A stretch of 64,000 nucleotides of DNA from Rhizobium aethiopicum (GCF_900094625.1 NZ_FMAJ01000002.1:310001-374000); one strand, 5' to 3'; counted from the stretch's first letter, positions 51,904 to 63,266 are shown. Notes: generated by a model not told the origin, from the sequence alone. Numbers and translations are program-made.

Positions 51904-53028
51904 ATGAGCAAAGGCATCGTTCTGCTCGCCGCCGGGGGAACCGGCGGCCATGTGTTCCCGGCGGAGGCGCTGGCCTTCAAGCTGAAGGAGCGCGGCTATT
52001 CGGTGCATCTGGTGACGGACAGCCGCGCGGAGCGTTATGCCGGCAAGTTCCCGGCCGAGGATATCCATGTCGTGCCGTCGGCGACGATCGGCTCGAAGAA
52101 CCCCGTCGCCGTCGCCCGTTCGCTGTGGACGCTGTGGAGCGGCATGCGGGCGGCAAAGAGGCTGATCCAGCGGCTGAAGCCGGTCATCGTCGTCGGCTTC
52201 GGCGGTTATCCCACCGTGCCGCCGCTGCTGGCCGCCACCCGGCTCGGTGTGCCGGCGATGATCCACGAGCAGAATGCCGTGATGGGCCGCGCCAACAAAG
52301 CACTCGCAACGCGCGTGCAGGGCATTGCCGGCGGTTTCCTGCCGGAGGGCGGCGCTGCCTTCCCCGAAAAGACCGTGACGACGGGCAATCCCGTTCGCCC
52401 GGCGATCATTGCCGCGGCCGAGGTGCCCTATACGCCGTCGCATCCCGGCGAGGCCTTCAATCTTGTCGTCTTCGGCGGCAGCCAGGGCGCGCAATATTTT
52501 TCCAAGGCGCTGCCGACGGCGATCAGCCTGCTCGACGATGCGCTTCGCCTGCGCCTGCGCATCACCCAGCAGGTGCGGCCGGAGGACATGGAGATGGTCA
52601 GCGGCTGCGTTGCCAAGCTGGAGATGGGCGCCGATATCGCGCCCTTCTTCACCGACATGGCGGAGCGGTTGGCGAAAGCGCACCTGGTGATCTGCCGCTC
52701 CGGCGCATCAACGGTTTCGGAAATCTCCGTGATCGGGCGCCCGGCCGTGCTGGTCCCTTATCCGCATGCGCTCGACCACGATCAGGCGGCCAACGCCGCT
52801 GCGCTTGCCGCGACCGGCGGAGCGAAGGTGATCGCGCAGGCGGAGCTTTCGCCTGAACGGATCGCCTCGATCCTGAGCCACGTGATGAACGACCCGGAAA
52901 AGCTTGCCGGCATGGCGGCTGCGGCCAAGCTCGCGGGAAAACCCGATGCCGCGAACTTGCTTGCCGACATGGTTGAGGCTATTGCCGCCGGACGGACAAT
53001 AGCGGAATTCAAGAGGACACGCGCATGA
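51904..53028 (+). CDS. murG: lipid II synthase MurG
   Basis: A 374-residue glycosyltransferase. GGTGGH (11-16) binds the substrate phosphate, [13 protein letters not shown] is acceptor-side, and [12 protein letters not shown] holds the donor site. Adds GlcNAc to lipid I at the inner membrane face. Its stop overlaps the murC start (ATGA). Confidence 0.96.
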   Translation: MSKGIVLLAAGGTGGHVFPAEALAFKLKERGYSVHLVTDSRAERYAGKFPAEDIHVVPSATIGSKNPVAVARSLWTLWSGMRAAKRLIQRLKPVIVVGFGGYPTVPPLLAATRLGVPAMIHEQNAVMGRANKALATRVQGIAGGFLPEGGAAFPEKTVTTGNPVRPAIIAAAEVPYTPSHPGEAFNLVVFGGSQGAQYFSKALPTAISLLDDALRLRLRITQQVRPEDMEMVSGCVAKLEMGADIAPFFTDMAERLAKAHLVICRSGASTVSEISVIGRPAVLVPYPHALDHDQAANAAALAATGGAKVIAQAELSPERIASILSHVMNDPEKLAGMAAAAKLAGKPDAANLLADMVEAIAAGRTIAEFKRTRA

Positions 53029-54440
53029 AACTGCCGAAGGCGATCGGTCTCGTCCATTTCATCGGCATTGGCGGCATCGGCATGAGCGGCATTGCCGAAG
53101 TGCTGCACAATCTCGGCCATAAGGTGCAGGGATCGGATCAGTCGGACAGCGCCAACGTCCAGCGGCTGCGTGACAAGGGCATCGAGGTCTCCGTCGGCCA
53201 CCGGGCCGAAAACCTGGGCGAGGCCGAAGTCGTCGTCGTTTCGACAGCGATCAAGAAGAGCAATCCCGAGCTCATCGCCGCGCGCGAAAAGCTGCTGCCG
53301 GTGGTGCGCCGCGCCGAAATGCTCGCCGAGCTGATGCGTTTCCGCAATGCGATCGCCATCGGTGGCACGCACGGCAAGACGACGACGACCTCGCTGGTTG
53401 CGACCTTGCTCGAAGCCGGCGGGCTCGACCCGACCGTCATCAACGGCGGCATCATCAACGCCTACGGCACCAATGCCCGTATGGGCGAGGGCGAGTGGAT
53501 GGTGGTCGAGGCCGACGAATCCGACGGCACCTTCCTGAAGCTCCCGGCCGATGTCGCCGTCATCACCAATATCGATCCCGAGCATCTCGATCATTACGGC
53601 AGTTTCGACGCCGTGCGCGCCGCCTTCCGCCAGTTCGTCGAGAATGTGCCGTTTTACGGGTTCGGCGTCATGTGCCTCGACCATCCCGAGGTGCAGTCGC
53701 TGGTCGGCCGCATCGAGGACCGCAAGATCATCACCTACGGCGAAAACCCGCAGGCCGACGTACGCTTCAAGAATGTCCGCATCGATGGCACGCGCTCGAT
53801 TTTCGACGTCGAGATCCGCCGCCGCCGCACCGGCCAGGTGATCGAGCTCAAGGGGCTCGTCATGCCGATGCCGGGGCGCCACAATATTTCCAATGCGACG
53901 GCAGCGATCGCCGTCGCCAACCGGCTCGGCATATCGAGCGCCGATATCGCCAAGGGACTGGCCTCCTTCGGCGGCGTCAAGCGCCGCTTCACGCTGACCG
54001 GCGAATGGAACGGGGTGCAGATCTTCGACGATTACGGTCACCATCCGGTCGAAATCAAGGCAGTGCTGCGCGCCGCCCGCGAAGCCTGCAGAGGGCGCAT
54101 CATTGCCGTCCATCAGCCGCATCGTTACACGCGACTGGCAAGCCTGTTCGAGGAATTCGCTGCCTGCTTCAACGATGCCGACAGCATCTTTCTCGCCCCA
54201 GTCTATGCGGCCGGCGAGGATGCGATCGAAGGTATCGACTCGATGTCGCTCGTCTCGCGCATCAAATCCGGCGGCCATCGCGACGCCCGCTTCCTCGCTT
54301 CTGCGGAGCTTCTGCCGGAAATGGTTGCGGAGGTTGCAAAGCCTGGCGATTTCGTGGTTCTGTTGGGGGCTGGGAGTATCACATCCTGGGCAGCAGCACT
54401 GCCCAAGCAACTGGAAGGCCTATCGGGAAAGTCCGCATGA
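53025..54440 (+). CDS. murC: UDP-MurNAc:L-Ala ligase MurC
   Basis: A 471-residue Mur ligase: [20 protein letters not shown]-loop [10 protein letters not shown] (113-122), [12 protein letters not shown] and [10 protein letters not shown]. It adds the first amino acid of the stem peptide. 4-base overlaps with murG before and murB after. Confidence 0.96.
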   Translation: MKLPKAIGLVHFIGIGGIGMSGIAEVLHNLGHKVQGSDQSDSANVQRLRDKGIEVSVGHRAENLGEAEVVVVSTAIKKSNPELIAAREKLLPVVRRAEMLAELMRFRNAIAIGGTHGKTTTTSLVATLLEAGGLDPTVINGGIINAYGTNARMGEGEWMVVEADESDGTFLKLPADVAVITNIDPEHLDHYGSFDAVRAAFRQFVENVPFYGFGVMCLDHPEVQSLVGRIEDRKIITYGENPQADVRFKNVRIDGTRSIFDVEIRRRRTGQVIELKGLVMPMPGRHNISNATAAIAVANRLGISSADIAKGLASFGGVKRRFTLTGEWNGVQIFDDYGHHPVEIKAVLRAAREACRGRIIAVHQPHRYTRLASLFEEFAACFNDADSIFLAPVYAAGEDAIEGIDSMSLVSRIKSGGHRDARFLASAELLPEMVAEVAKPGDFVVLLGAGSITSWAAALPKQLEGLSGKSA

Positions 54441-55411
54441 AACAGGTGAATGGGGAAAAGCTTCTCGCGTCTCTGGGAGACGGTGTAAAGGATATCCGCG
54501 GCCGTATCACGCCGGATGCCCCCATGGATCGCGTTACCTGGTTCAGGGCCGGCGGCCTCGCCGAGCTGATGTTCCAGCCGCATGACGTCGATGACCTCAT
54601 CGCCTTCCTGAAGATATTGCCGGAAGAGGTGCCGCTGACGGTGGTTGGCGTCGGCTCCAACATCCTGGTGCGCGACGGCGGCATTCCGGGCGTCGTGCTG
54701 CGCCTCTCGGCCAAGGGCTTCGGCTTCGTCGAGCTTGCCGGCGAAAACCGCATCCTTGCCGGCGCAATCTGCCCCGACAAACACGTCGCGGCGATGGCGA
54801 TGGACAATGGCATCGGCGGCTTCCATTTTTATTACGGCATCCCCGGTGGCATCGGCGGCGCGGCGCGCATGAATGCCGGGGCGAACGGCGTGGAGACGCG
54901 TGAGCGGCTGATCGAGGTCAACGCCGTCGACCGCAAGGGCAACAAGCACGTGCTCTCCAATGCCGAGATGGGCTATTCCTACCGGCATTCCGCGGCATCC
55001 GCCGACCTGATCTTCACCTCGGTGCTGTTTGAGGGCTATCCCGAGGATCGCACCCAGATCCGCGCCGAAATGGATGCGGTGCGCAATCACCGCGAGACGG
55101 TGCAGCCGGTGCGCGAGAAGACCGGCGGCTCGACCTTCAAGAATCCGCCGGGCCATTCGGCCTGGAAGCTGATCGACGAGGCAGGCTGCCGCGGTTTGGT
55201 GATCGGCGGCGCGCAGATGTCGTCGCTTCACTGCAACTTCATGATCAATATGGGGCAGGCGACCGGCTACGATCTCGAATATCTCGGCGAGCAGGTGCGC
55301 CGCGAGGTCTTCGAGAAAGAAGGCATCAAGCTCGAATGGGAAATCAAACGCCTCGGTGTCTTCATGCCCGGCCGCGAAGTGCGACCGTTCCAGGGCGTGA
55401 CGAGCGAATAG
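54437..55411 (+). CDS. murB: UDP-N-acetylenolpyruvoylglucosamine reductase MurB
   Basis: A 324-residue FAD enzyme of the type I form: [30 protein letters not shown] (FAD loop), [21 protein letters not shown], and [13 protein letters not shown] with the catalytic serine region. Reduces the enolpyruvyl group to give UDP-MurNAc. Starts inside the murC stop codon. A convergent epimerase-like gene ends 3 bases downstream with no terminator between. Confidence 0.95.
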   Translation: MKQVNGEKLLASLGDGVKDIRGRITPDAPMDRVTWFRAGGLAELMFQPHDVDDLIAFLKILPEEVPLTVVGVGSNILVRDGGIPGVVLRLSAKGFGFVELAGENRILAGAICPDKHVAAMAMDNGIGGFHFYYGIPGGIGGAARMNAGANGVETRERLIEVNAVDRKGNKHVLSNAEMGYSYRHSAASADLIFTSVLFEGYPEDRTQIRAEMDAVRNHRETVQPVREKTGGSTFKNPPGHSAWKLIDEAGCRGLVIGGAQMSSLHCNFMINMGQATGYDLEYLGEQVRREVFEKEGIKLEWEIKRLGVFMPGREVRPFQGVTSE

Positions 55412-55414
55412 GGG

Positions 55415-56344
55415 CTAGTTGACTGCCAATTTCAGGCCTTCGCGCGGCGTGACGACGGGCGACCAGCCGAGAAGGTCGCGCGCCCGGGATATGTCGACCT
55501 GCAGCGAACCGCAAAGGCGCTGATAGACGGCTTCCTTGCCGGCCGCCCTCGCCGCCATCAGCAGCAGCGCGGGCGGGAAGGGGACCAGCATCGGCGTGAC
55601 GCCAAGCCCCGCGGCAATTCCCCTGATGAGCTCGGGCGTCGAGAGGTCTTCACCATCTCCGGCAAGGAAAGTCTCGCCTGCGGCGGCGGGATGGACCATA
55701 CAGGCGATGATCAGATCGACGAGATTTTGCACGGCCACCAATGTGCGGCGGTTCTTCAGCGAAGCGAAGGGGAGCGGCAATTTCCTGCCGACAAGATTGA
55801 CGAGCAGGGCGAAGTTGCCGCGTGCGCCGGGGCCATAGACCAGCGGCGGGCGGATGATGACGATTTCCATGCCGTGGTGCGCCGCGATTTCACGCAGGCC
55901 GATTTCGCATTCCAGCTTTGAAATGCCGTAGGGATCGATCGGCTTCGGCGTGTCGTCGTGGCGGAACGGCCGATCGTTCTCTTCCCCGTTGACCTTGATG
56001 GTGCTGACGAAGACGAACCTCCTCACGCCCGAGCGAGCCGCCTGTTCGGCGAGATTGAGCGTGGCGGCGGTATTGACTCGGCGGAATTCCGCCAGCGGAT
56101 CGGCCGCGCGGTCGTTCATGATGTGAACGCGGGCGGCGAGGTGGACGATGACGTTTACGCCTTCAAGAGACGCCGCCCAGTCGGTCTTCTCGGTTATTGC
56201 AATCGGCAAATGCCTGACATCCGGCGGAAAGGCAGAGGTCTGGGATCTCGTGGTGACCACGAGGTCGAAAACCTTCTCTGCCTGCAGCCGTTTGACGAAC
56301 GGACTACCGACGAAGCCGGCAGCGCCGGTGACGAGGCATCGCAT
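55415..56344 (-). CDS. NAD-dependent sugar-nucleotide epimerase/dehydratase-like protein
   Basis: A 309-residue extended short-chain dehydrogenase. GAAGFVGSPFVKRL gives the NAD site, HLAARVHIM follows, then FVSTIKVNGEE (Ser/Thr) and the catalytic YGISK (Tyr, Lys). The C terminus has the substrate-binding VYGPGARGNFALLV. Closest in kind to UDP-sugar 4-epimerases or reductases of O-antigen gene clusters. It is antisense inside the dcw cluster between murB and ddl. No polysaccharide genes are beside it, so its sugar is unknown. ATG 56344 follows GGGAGAAG. Confidence 0.85.
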   Translation of the reverse strand: MRCLVTGAAGFVGSPFVKRLQAEKVFDLVVTTRSQTSAFPPDVRHLPIAITEKTDWAASLEGVNVIVHLAARVHIMNDRAADPLAEFRRVNTAATLNLAEQAARSGVRRFVFVSTIKVNGEENDRPFRHDDTPKPIDPYGISKLECEIGLREIAAHHGMEIVIIRPPLVYGPGARGNFALLVNLVGRKLPLPFASLKNRRTLVAVQNLVDLIIACMVHPAAAGETFLAGDGEDLSTPELIRGIAAGLGVTPMLVPFPPALLLMAARAAGKEAVYQRLCGSLQVDISRARDLLGWSPVVTPREGLKLAVN

Positions 56345-56401
56345 GATCTTCTCCCTGCTCACCATGGGGCCTTGGCTAACCGTAAGTGATATCGGCATCA
56401 A

Positions 56402-56794
56402 TTAAAAAGCGCTGACGGCCGACTGCTACGGCTCTTTGCATTAATAAAATCAAGGCGCCTGCCGCCGCCTCACTGTTGCCGGTATCCGGCTGAGAGATAA
56501 CACCCGGTTGCATTGGCTGATTCCATCGCGGGTGAGCGCGGTTGGCTATACCATTGAACGGATAAGATTTTTTGCCTCCGCTCAGGTGCTTTGCCGGACG
56601 GCTAGGGAATGGTCGCAAGATGAGCAAAAGTTAAAAGGCTGCGAAGTTCCTGGCCAGGAGTTAACGAAAGTAAACACTTCATTAACCATAATGATGCTCT
56701 AATGCATGCGAGGTCGGACAAAGGCCTGGAACGGCGCAGACAGCTTCGCGCAAGCGTCGGTTTTCAAAAATGGAAGTTATTTTTGGGGGTGTTG
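56402..56794. promoter_or_regulatory. 393-base intergenic region with candidate ddl-ftsQAZ promoter
   Basis: The gap between the divergent epimerase and ddl genes. TTAACCAT at 56682-56689, preceded by TTAA at 56661, is a CtrA-like half-site about 105 bases before the ddl ATG, in a position where it could time division-gene expression. Spacing is not the classic TTAA-N7-TTAA. No other feature is convincing. Confidence 0.4.
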
Positions 56795-57721
56795 ATGAGT
56801 CGCAAGCATGTCGCTGTCCTGATGGGCGGATTTTCCTCGGAAAGGCCTGTCAGCCTTTCTTCGGGAAAGGCTTGCGCAGAAGCCCTCGAAGCCGAAGGCT
56901 TCAAGGTGACCACGATTGATGTCGGCCGCGATGTCTCGGAGAAGCTTGCCGCATTGAAGCCTGATGTCGTCTTCAACGCGCTTCATGGGCCGTTCGGCGA
57001 GGACGGCACCATTCAGGGCATCCTGGAATATCTCGAGATCCCCTATACCCATTCGGGCGTGCTTGCCTCGGCTCTGGCAATGGACAAGGACAAGGCGAAG
57101 CGTGTCGCCGCCGCAGCCGGCATTCCGGTTGCCGATTCGCAGGTAATCAACCGCTTCGCCTTTCCCTCTGTGCATCCTATGAACCCGCCTTATGTGGTGA
57201 AGCCGGTGCGTGAGGGGTCGAGCTTCGGCGTCGTCATCGTCACGGAAGATCAGGCGCATCCCCCGCAGGTCGTCAGCTCGCCGGAGTGGCGTTACGGCGA
57301 GGAGGTGCTGGTCGAGCGCTATGTTTTTGGCCGCGAGCTCACCTGCGGCGTCATGGGCGATGTTGCGCTCGGCGTCACGGAAGTGGTGCCGCAGGGACAC
57401 AATTTTTATGATTACGATTCCAAGTATGCCGCGGGCGGTTCAAAACACGTCATCCCGGCGAAAATTTCACCGAATATTTACCAAAAAATACAAACATTGG
57501 CCCTAAGGGCGCATCAGGCAATCGGTTGCCGCGGCGTCAGTCGGTCCGACTTTCGTTACGACGATCGTTTCTCCGAAGACGGCGAAATCATCTGGCTGGA
57601 GGTCAATACCCAGCCCGGCATGACTCCAACCTCGCTCGTGCCCGAAATGGCCGGTCATGCCGGCTATTCCTTTGGTGAGTTTCTCCGGTGGATGGTGGAG
57701 GACGCGTCTTGTTTGCGTTGA
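56795..57721 (+). CDS. ddl: D-alanine--D-alanine ligase
   Basis: A 308-residue ATP-grasp ligase: [47 protein letters not shown] (ATP site) and [19 protein letters not shown]. It makes the D-Ala-D-Ala used by MurF. ATG 56795 follows GGGGG; an earlier frame from 56702 is not supported. The ftsQ start lies inside its 3' end. Confidence 0.95.
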   Translation: MSRKHVAVLMGGFSSERPVSLSSGKACAEALEAEGFKVTTIDVGRDVSEKLAALKPDVVFNALHGPFGEDGTIQGILEYLEIPYTHSGVLASALAMDKDKAKRVAAAAGIPVADSQVINRFAFPSVHPMNPPYVVKPVREGSSFGVVIVTEDQAHPPQVVSSPEWRYGEEVLVERYVFGRELTCGVMGDVALGVTEVVPQGHNFYDYDSKYAAGGSKHVIPAKISPNIYQKIQTLALRAHQAIGCRGVSRSDFRYDDRFSEDGEIIWLEVNTQPGMTPTSLVPEMAGHAGYSFGEFLRWMVEDASCLR

Positions 57722-58641
57722 CTGTCAAGAAGATAGGGCGCCCCAGCCATCATGTCGCACTTCCGATTGTGGAAGCCGAAGAGCGTTTCGTGCTGCCGCG
57801 TCCGCTGCGCCGCGTCACGCGCTTCCTGATCAGTCTCGGCAGCGGCCGGATCTATATTCCGGCCCATACCGGTACGGTCTCGGCGCTTGCCTTCCTGGCT
57901 GCGACCGGCCTCTACGGCATGTCGCTCGGCGGTCACACGGAGATCGTCGCTCAGGCGACGACGACGGCAGCGGGCTTCGCGATCGAGGACGTGAAGGTCT
58001 CCGGCAATTCGGAGACCTCCGAGATCGAGATCCTGCAGCTGATCGGCCTCGACGGCACGACCTCACTGGTCGCGCTCGACGTCGATGCCGCTCGCCGCAA
58101 GATCGCGCATCTTCCGTGGGTCGAGAGTGTAGAGGTCCGCAAGATCTATCCGAAGACGATCGAGGTGAAGCTCAAGGAACGCCAGGCCTATGCGATCTGG
58201 CAGCACGGGCAGGAGCTCTCCCTGATCGAGAAGAACGGCAGCGTCATCGCGCCGTTGCGGGACAACAAGTTTTCGTCGCTGCCGCTCGTCGTCGGCCGCG
58301 ACGCCGAAACCGCGGCAGCTTCGCTCGATGATGCCTTTTCGAAGTGGCCCGACGTGAAGGCCCGGGTGAGGGCCTATGTCTGGATATCGGGCCGTCGCTG
58401 GGATCTGCATATGGATAACGGCGTCATCGTCAAGTTGCCGGAAGACGGCATCGACCAGGCGCTGGCGACGCTTTCGAAGTTCGATAAGGCGCACCAGCTC
58501 CTGGAGCGGGATATCGCCGCGGTCGATCTGAGACTGCCTGACCGAACCGCGATCCAGCTGACGCCGGAAGCGGCGGTCCGCCGGCAGGCGGCGGTAACGG
58601 AGCGTACGAAGGAATTGAAGAAGACGGGGCAGAATATATGA
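57709..58641 (+). CDS. ftsQ: cell division protein FtsQ
   Basis: A 310-residue bitopic protein: basic cytoplasmic part with [12 protein letters not shown], one helix ([18 protein letters not shown]), then a POTRA domain ([20 protein letters not shown]) and [21 protein letters not shown]. The start is TTG 57709 with GGAGG 7 bases upstream, overlapping ddl by 13 bases. It joins FtsL/FtsB at the septum. ftsA overlaps its stop (ATGA). Confidence 0.93.
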   Translation: MFALTVKKIGRPSHHVALPIVEAEERFVLPRPLRRVTRFLISLGSGRIYIPAHTGTVSALAFLAATGLYGMSLGGHTEIVAQATTTAAGFAIEDVKVSGNSETSEIEILQLIGLDGTTSLVALDVDAARRKIAHLPWVESVEVRKIYPKTIEVKLKERQAYAIWQHGQELSLIEKNGSVIAPLRDNKFSSLPLVVGRDAETAAASLDDAFSKWPDVKARVRAYVWISGRRWDLHMDNGVIVKLPEDGIDQALATLSKFDKAHQLLERDIAAVDLRLPDRTAIQLTPEAAVRRQAAVTERTKELKKTGQNI

Positions 58642-59969
58642 GCTTGTTCGGTTCATCCCATTTCGGACTGCCGCGCCTGAAGCCGCTCTCATCGAAGCGG
58701 TCGCATATCGTTTCGGTGCTCGACATCGGCTCGACCAAGGTCGTCTGCATGATCGGTCGGCTGACGCCGCGCGAGGAAAGCCAGATCCTGCCGGGCCGCA
58801 CACACAATATCGAGATCATCGGCATCGGCCATCAGCGCTCCCGTGGCATCAAGACCGGCGTCATCGCCGATCTCGACGCGCTGGAAGGTGTTATCCGTCT
58901 CGCCGTCGATGCGGCTGAGCGCATGGCCGGGCTGACCGTCGAAAGCCTGATCGTCAACTTGACGGCCGGCCGCCTCGGCAGCGATATCTATACCGCGACG
59001 ATCGATCTCGGCGGCCAGGAAGTCGAGCTCAACGATCTGAAGAAGGTGCTGTCGGCCGCCTGCCAGCAGTCGCTGCGCCAGGACCGCTCGGTGCTGCATT
59101 CGCTGGCAACCGGCTTCTCGCTCGACGGTGAGCGCGGTATCCGGGATCCGCTGGCGATGTACGGCGACGCGCTCGGCGTCGACATGCATGTCGTCACGGC
59201 AGAGCGCTCGGCGCTGAAAAACCTCGAGCTCAGCGTCAATCGCGCGCATTTGTCCGTCGAAGGCATCGTCGCGACGCCCTATGCATCCGGTCTTGCCGCT
59301 CTCGTCGACGACGAGGTCGAGCTTGGTTGCGCGGCGATCGACATGGGCGGCGGCACGACGACGATCTCGGTCTTCGCCGAGGGCAAGCTCGTTCATACCG
59401 ATGCGGTCGGCCTCGGCGGCCATCATGTCACCACCGACCTCGCGCGTGGCCTTTCGACCCGTATCGAGGATGCGGAGCGGCTGAAGGTCGTGCATGCCTC
59501 CGCGCTTTCGAACTCCTCCGACGAGCGCGAGCTGATTTCGATCCCGCCGATCGGCGAGGACGAACGCGACCAGCCGTCGCAGGTGCCGCGGGCGCTGGTT
59601 TCGCGCATCGTCTCGGCGCGAATCGAAGAGACGATGGAGCTCATCCGTGACCGTATCCAGCGCTCCGGCTTCAGCCCCATCGTCGGCAAACGTGTGGTGC
59701 TGACCGGCGGAGCGAGCCAATTGACCGGCCTTGCCGAGGTGGCGCGGCGCATTCTTGCCCGCAACGTCCGCATCGGCCGCCCGATGGGCGTTTCGGGGTT
59801 GCCGACGGCGGCCAAGGGCCCGGCCTTTTCGACGGCTGTCGGCCTAATGATCTACCCGCAGGTCGCGGACATGGAAACACATGCGTCACAGAGCGGTCTG
59901 CTCATGTCGCTTGGGGGAAATAACAGCCGCATAGCCCGCATGGGCCAGTGGCTGAAGGAAAGCTTCTGA
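58638..59969 (+). CDS. ftsA: cell division protein FtsA
   Basis: A 443-residue actin-like ATPase: SVLDIGSTKVVCMIG (phosphate 1), AIDMGGGTTTISVF (phosphate 2), VVLTGGASQLTGL (adenosine), and a C-terminal amphipathic tail (ARMGQWLKESF) that binds the membrane and FtsZ. It tethers the Z ring. Confidence 0.96.
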   Translation: MSLFGSSHFGLPRLKPLSSKRSHIVSVLDIGSTKVVCMIGRLTPREESQILPGRTHNIEIIGIGHQRSRGIKTGVIADLDALEGVIRLAVDAAERMAGLTVESLIVNLTAGRLGSDIYTATIDLGGQEVELNDLKKVLSAACQQSLRQDRSVLHSLATGFSLDGERGIRDPLAMYGDALGVDMHVVTAERSALKNLELSVNRAHLSVEGIVATPYASGLAALVDDEVELGCAAIDMGGGTTTISVFAEGKLVHTDAVGLGGHHVTTDLARGLSTRIEDAERLKVVHASALSNSSDERELISIPPIGEDERDQPSQVPRALVSRIVSARIEETMELIRDRIQRSGFSPIVGKRVVLTGGASQLTGLAEVARRILARNVRIGRPMGVSGLPTAAKGPAFSTAVGLMIYPQVADMETHASQSGLLMSLGGNNSRIARMGQWLKESF

Positions 59970-60025
59970 AATTTGAGTAATTGGCCGGCGTGGCGATGCG
60001 GCCAGAGAGAGAAGGAACAGGTACC

Positions 60026-61756
60026 ATGACCATCAAGCTGCAAAAGCCTGACATCACCGAGCTGAAGCCGCGCATCACCGTGTTCGGCGTCGGAGGCGGC
60101 GGCGGCAATGCCGTCAACAACATGATCACCGCAGGTCTCCAGGGCGTCGACTTCGTCGTTGCCAACACGGATGCGCAGGCGCTGACGATGACGAAGGCCG
60201 AGCGCATCATCCAGCTCGGCGCCAACGTCACTGAAGGCCTCGGCGCCGGCTCGCAGCCGGAAGTCGGCCGCGCGGCCGCCGAAGAGTGCATCGACGAAAT
60301 CATCGATCACCTGAACGGCACGCATATGTGCTTCGTTACCGCCGGCATGGGCGGCGGCACCGGCACGGGTGCTGCTCCGGTGGTCGCGCAGGCTGCCCGC
60401 AACAAAGGCATCCTGACGGTCGGTGTCGTCACCAAGCCGTTCCATTTCGAAGGCGGCCGTCGTATGCGTCTGGCCGAGATGGGCATCCAGGAACTGCAGA
60501 AGTCTGTCGACACGCTGATCGTCATTCCGAACCAGAACCTCTTCCGCATTGCCAACGACAAGACAACCTTCGCCGACGCGTTCGCCATGGCCGACCAGGT
60601 TCTCTATTCGGGCGTCGCCTGCATCACCGACCTGATGGTGAAGGAAGGCCTCATCAACCTCGACTTCGCTGACGTCCGCTCGGTGATGCGTGAGATGGGC
60701 CGCGCGATGATGGGCACCGGCGAAGCCTCCGGCTCCGGCCGCGCATTGCAGGCAGCCGAAGCGGCAATCGCCAACCCGCTGCTCGACGAAACCTCGATGA
60801 AGGGCGCTCAGGGCCTGCTGATCTCCATTACCGGTGGTCGCGACCTCACCCTCTTCGAAGTCGACGAAGCTGCGACTCGCATCCGCGAAGAAGTCGATCC
60901 GGACGCCAACATCATCCTCGGCGCCACTTTCGACGAATCGCTTGAAGGCATCATCCGCGTCTCGGTCGTGGCGACCGGCATCGACCGGGCGATCAGCGAA
61001 GCCGCCGAGCGCAACTTCCAGCCGGCCGCCAAGCCCGCTATCCGTTCCTCCGCGGCTGTTGCTCCGGCAGCGGCCGCAGTTCAGCCTGCCCCGGTGATGC
61101 AGGCACCGAAGGCCATCGATCCGATCGCGCAGACCATCAGGGAAGCCGAGATGGAACGTGAGCTCGAAATTCCGGCCCCGCGTGCCGCCGCCCCGCTCCA
61201 GCAGCCTGCTGCGCAGCAGGAAGTCTTCCGGCCGCAGAGCAAGATCTTCGCGTCTGCACCGGAAGTTCCGGCCATGCGTCCTCAGGTGCAGCAGCAGGCT
61301 CCGGCGCCGGTGATGAGCCAGCCGGTGATGAGCCAGCCCGTCCAGCAGCAGCCCATCCAGCAGCAGCCGGTCCGGCAGGAGCCGATCATCCGACAGGCGC
61401 CCGAACCGATGCGCATGCCGAAGGTCGAGGATTTCCCGCCGGTCGTTCAGGCCGAGCTCGATCACCGCACGCAGCCAGCTTCGGCGCATCAGCAGGAAGA
61501 GCGCGGTCCGATGGGCCTGCTCAAGCGAATCACCAATTCGCTTGGCCGCCGCGATGACGACGCCGTTGCCGCCGACATGACCTCCGTACCGCCTGCCGCT
61601 TCGCAGCAGCGCCGTCCGCTGTCGCCGGAGGCAAGCCTCTATGCGCCTCGCCGGGGCAACCTCGACGATCAGGGTCGTGCGGTTCCGCAGGCCCGCATGA
61701 TGCAGGAAGACGACCAGCTGGAAATCCCGGCATTCCTGCGCCGCCAGTCGAACTGA
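60026..61756 (+). CDS. ftsZ: cell division GTPase FtsZ, long-linker form
   Basis: A 576-residue tubulin homologue. GTPase core 15-320 with the tubulin signature GGGTGTG (109-115) and NTDAQAL. Then a linker of about 240 residues rich in Pro and Gln with short [10 protein letters not shown] and QQQPIQQQP runs, and a conserved C-terminal peptide ([10 protein letters not shown]) that binds FtsA. Extended linkers are usual in alphaproteobacteria. ATG 60026 follows AAGGAAC. Confidence 0.96.
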   Translation: MTIKLQKPDITELKPRITVFGVGGGGGNAVNNMITAGLQGVDFVVANTDAQALTMTKAERIIQLGANVTEGLGAGSQPEVGRAAAEECIDEIIDHLNGTHMCFVTAGMGGGTGTGAAPVVAQAARNKGILTVGVVTKPFHFEGGRRMRLAEMGIQELQKSVDTLIVIPNQNLFRIANDKTTFADAFAMADQVLYSGVACITDLMVKEGLINLDFADVRSVMREMGRAMMGTGEASGSGRALQAAEAAIANPLLDETSMKGAQGLLISITGGRDLTLFEVDEAATRIREEVDPDANIILGATFDESLEGIIRVSVVATGIDRAISEAAERNFQPAAKPAIRSSAAVAPAAAAVQPAPVMQAPKAIDPIAQTIREAEMERELEIPAPRAAAPLQQPAAQQEVFRPQSKIFASAPEVPAMRPQVQQQAPAPVMSQPVMSQPVQQQPIQQQPVRQEPIIRQAPEPMRMPKVEDFPPVVQAELDHRTQPASAHQQEERGPMGLLKRITNSLGRRDDDAVAADMTSVPPAASQQRRPLSPEASLYAPRRGNLDDQGRAVPQARMMQEDDQLEIPAFLRRQSN

Positions 61757-61777
61757 GGCTTCGGTTCGACACCATTC

Positions 61778-61813
61778 ATGCCCGGGATTCAGGTCCCGGG
61801 CATATGCGTTTTT
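61778..61813 (+). terminator. rho-independent terminator after ftsZ
   Basis: Perfect 10-bp stem ATGCCCGGGA (61778-61787) / TCCCGGGCAT (61794-61803), 6-base loop, then ATGCGTTTTT. It ends the ddl-ftsQAZ transcript 22 bases after the stop. Confidence 0.85.
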
Positions 61814-61926
61814 CAGCCCGGAATTTCTGAGCGATATCAATCGTGTGACTTCGTAACAAAACGAAAGAAACAGTGATTTGGATTGGAGCGCCGGCGCACG
61901 TAAGTATGGTGCAACGAAACTGCCGT

Positions 61927-61950
61927 AGGAGTCCTCTGGACGAGGCTCCT
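61927..61950 (+). promoter_or_regulatory. leader hairpin upstream of lpxC
   Basis: AGGAG-t-CCTC / GAGG-CTCCT, a 9-bp stem with one bulged T, in the 200-base leader between the ftsZ terminator and lpxC. It contains an AGGAG sequence that would be hidden by pairing. Role unknown; no U-run. Confidence 0.35.
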
Positions 61951-62017
61951 TCTGCAGAATGAAAGATAACCGCGCCGTGGCACCAACCGCTGGAGCGGAA
62001 AAATAAAGGCAGATTTT

Positions 62018-62974
62018 ATGGCAATTGGCTTGCTGGGTTTTCAAACGACGGTTTCGCGTCCTGTGACGCTTTCGGGTATCGGCGTTCATTCGGGCACGAA
62101 TGTCTCGATCACCCTGAACCCGGCCGAAGCGGACACCGGGGTCGTTTTCCAGCGCCTGCATGACAATGGCGATATCACCGAACTGAAGGCTGTCTCCTCG
62201 CAGGTCGGCAATACAGACCTCTGCACCGTGCTCGGCTTCTCGCCGACACATTCTGTTGCGACGATCGAACATGTCATGGCCGCCATCTATGCGCTCGGCC
62301 TTGACAATGTCGTGATCGAGGTGCAGGGCGCCGAAATGCCGATCATGGACGGCAGCTCGCTGCCCTTCGTCGAAGCAATCGAGCAGGCCGGTCTCGTCTC
62401 CCTCGGCGTCAAGCGCCGCTATATCCGCATCACCAAGCCGGTGCGAATCGAGCATGGCGGCTCCTGGAGCGAATTCCGTCCCTATGATGGCATGCGCTTC
62501 GAAGTGGAGATCGATTTCGACTGCCCGCTGATCGGCCGGCAGAAGTGGGCGGGCGATATGAGCGCCGCCGTCTTCAAGTCGGAACTTTCCCGCGCCCGCA
62601 CCTTCGGCTTCATGCGCGATGTCGAGCGCCTCTGGGCATCGGGTCATGCGCTCGGTTCCTCGCTCGAAAATTCCGTCGTCATCTCGGACGACAATACCGT
62701 CATCAACGTAGAAGGCCTGCGTTACGCCAAGGACGAGTTCGTCCGCCACAAGACGCTCGATGCGGTCGGCGACCTGTCGCTCGCCGGCGTCCAGTTCATC
62801 GGCTGCTACCGGTCCTATCGTGGCGGCCACAAGATGAATGCCAATGCTTTGAAGGCGCTGCTCGCCGATCCCTCTGCTTACGAGGTGGTCGAGACCTCGA
62901 CGCCACGCCAGCGCGTCGCCGCTCGTGAACTGATCGCCGTCAGCGCTTCGGAATTCGCTCCCTGGTCGGCATGA
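62018..62974 (+). CDS. lpxC: UDP-3-O-acyl-GlcNAc deacetylase LpxC
   Basis: A 318-residue zinc enzyme, the committed step of lipid A synthesis. Zinc ligands fit His85 (TIEHVMAAI), His244 and Asp248 (HKTLDAVGDL); the general base site includes MDGSSLPFV. His271 lies in RGGHKMNANA. Own promoter likely because a terminator precedes it. Confidence 0.96.
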   Translation: MAIGLLGFQTTVSRPVTLSGIGVHSGTNVSITLNPAEADTGVVFQRLHDNGDITELKAVSSQVGNTDLCTVLGFSPTHSVATIEHVMAAIYALGLDNVVIEVQGAEMPIMDGSSLPFVEAIEQAGLVSLGVKRRYIRITKPVRIEHGGSWSEFRPYDGMRFEVEIDFDCPLIGRQKWAGDMSAAVFKSELSRARTFGFMRDVERLWASGHALGSSLENSVVISDDNTVINVEGLRYAKDEFVRHKTLDAVGDLSLAGVQFIGCYRSYRGGHKMNANALKALLADPSAYEVVETSTPRQRVAARELIAVSASEFAPWSA

Positions 62975-62999
62975 CCTCCAGCATATTCTCAAGACCAGG

Positions 63000-63027
63000 C
63001 CGCCTCTTTCCCGGAGGCGGTTTTTTT
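63000..63027 (+). terminator. rho-independent terminator after lpxC
   Basis: CCGCCTC (63000-63006) / GAGGCGG (63014-63020) with a 7-base loop and seven T bases. Confidence 0.88.
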
Positions 63028-63266
63028 ATGCCCGATCGCACCGGCGACAATAGGCATTTCTCGCAGATGCGCGGCTGCAACAGGTGGGCAAGAAGATGAA
63101 AAAGCAGGCCAATCCGGCGGCGGCCGCCACAAAAATGCGTTAATGCCTTACCATTGCGTTGCTCTTGATGCACATTTATGGCTAGAAACGCCAGCGAGGC
63201 GTGGCTGCCGTAGAGCGAGCGGCGGCAGTGGGGTTCTTTTGAATGGGTTATGCAGGATCTGAAGGT
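63028..63266. other. intergenic region before bamD
   Basis: Presumably holds the bamD promoter. I see no clear hexamers, repeat or small gene. Confidence 0.4.

Noticed and set aside
53495..54436. In-frame 5' extension of murB
   Set aside because: It lies inside murC in another frame; MurB homology begins at 54437.
59852..62992. 1046-codon open frame on the minus strand
   Set aside because: It runs antisense through ftsZ and lpxC, which are certain; it arises from codon bias in GC-rich DNA and has no recognisable protein motif.
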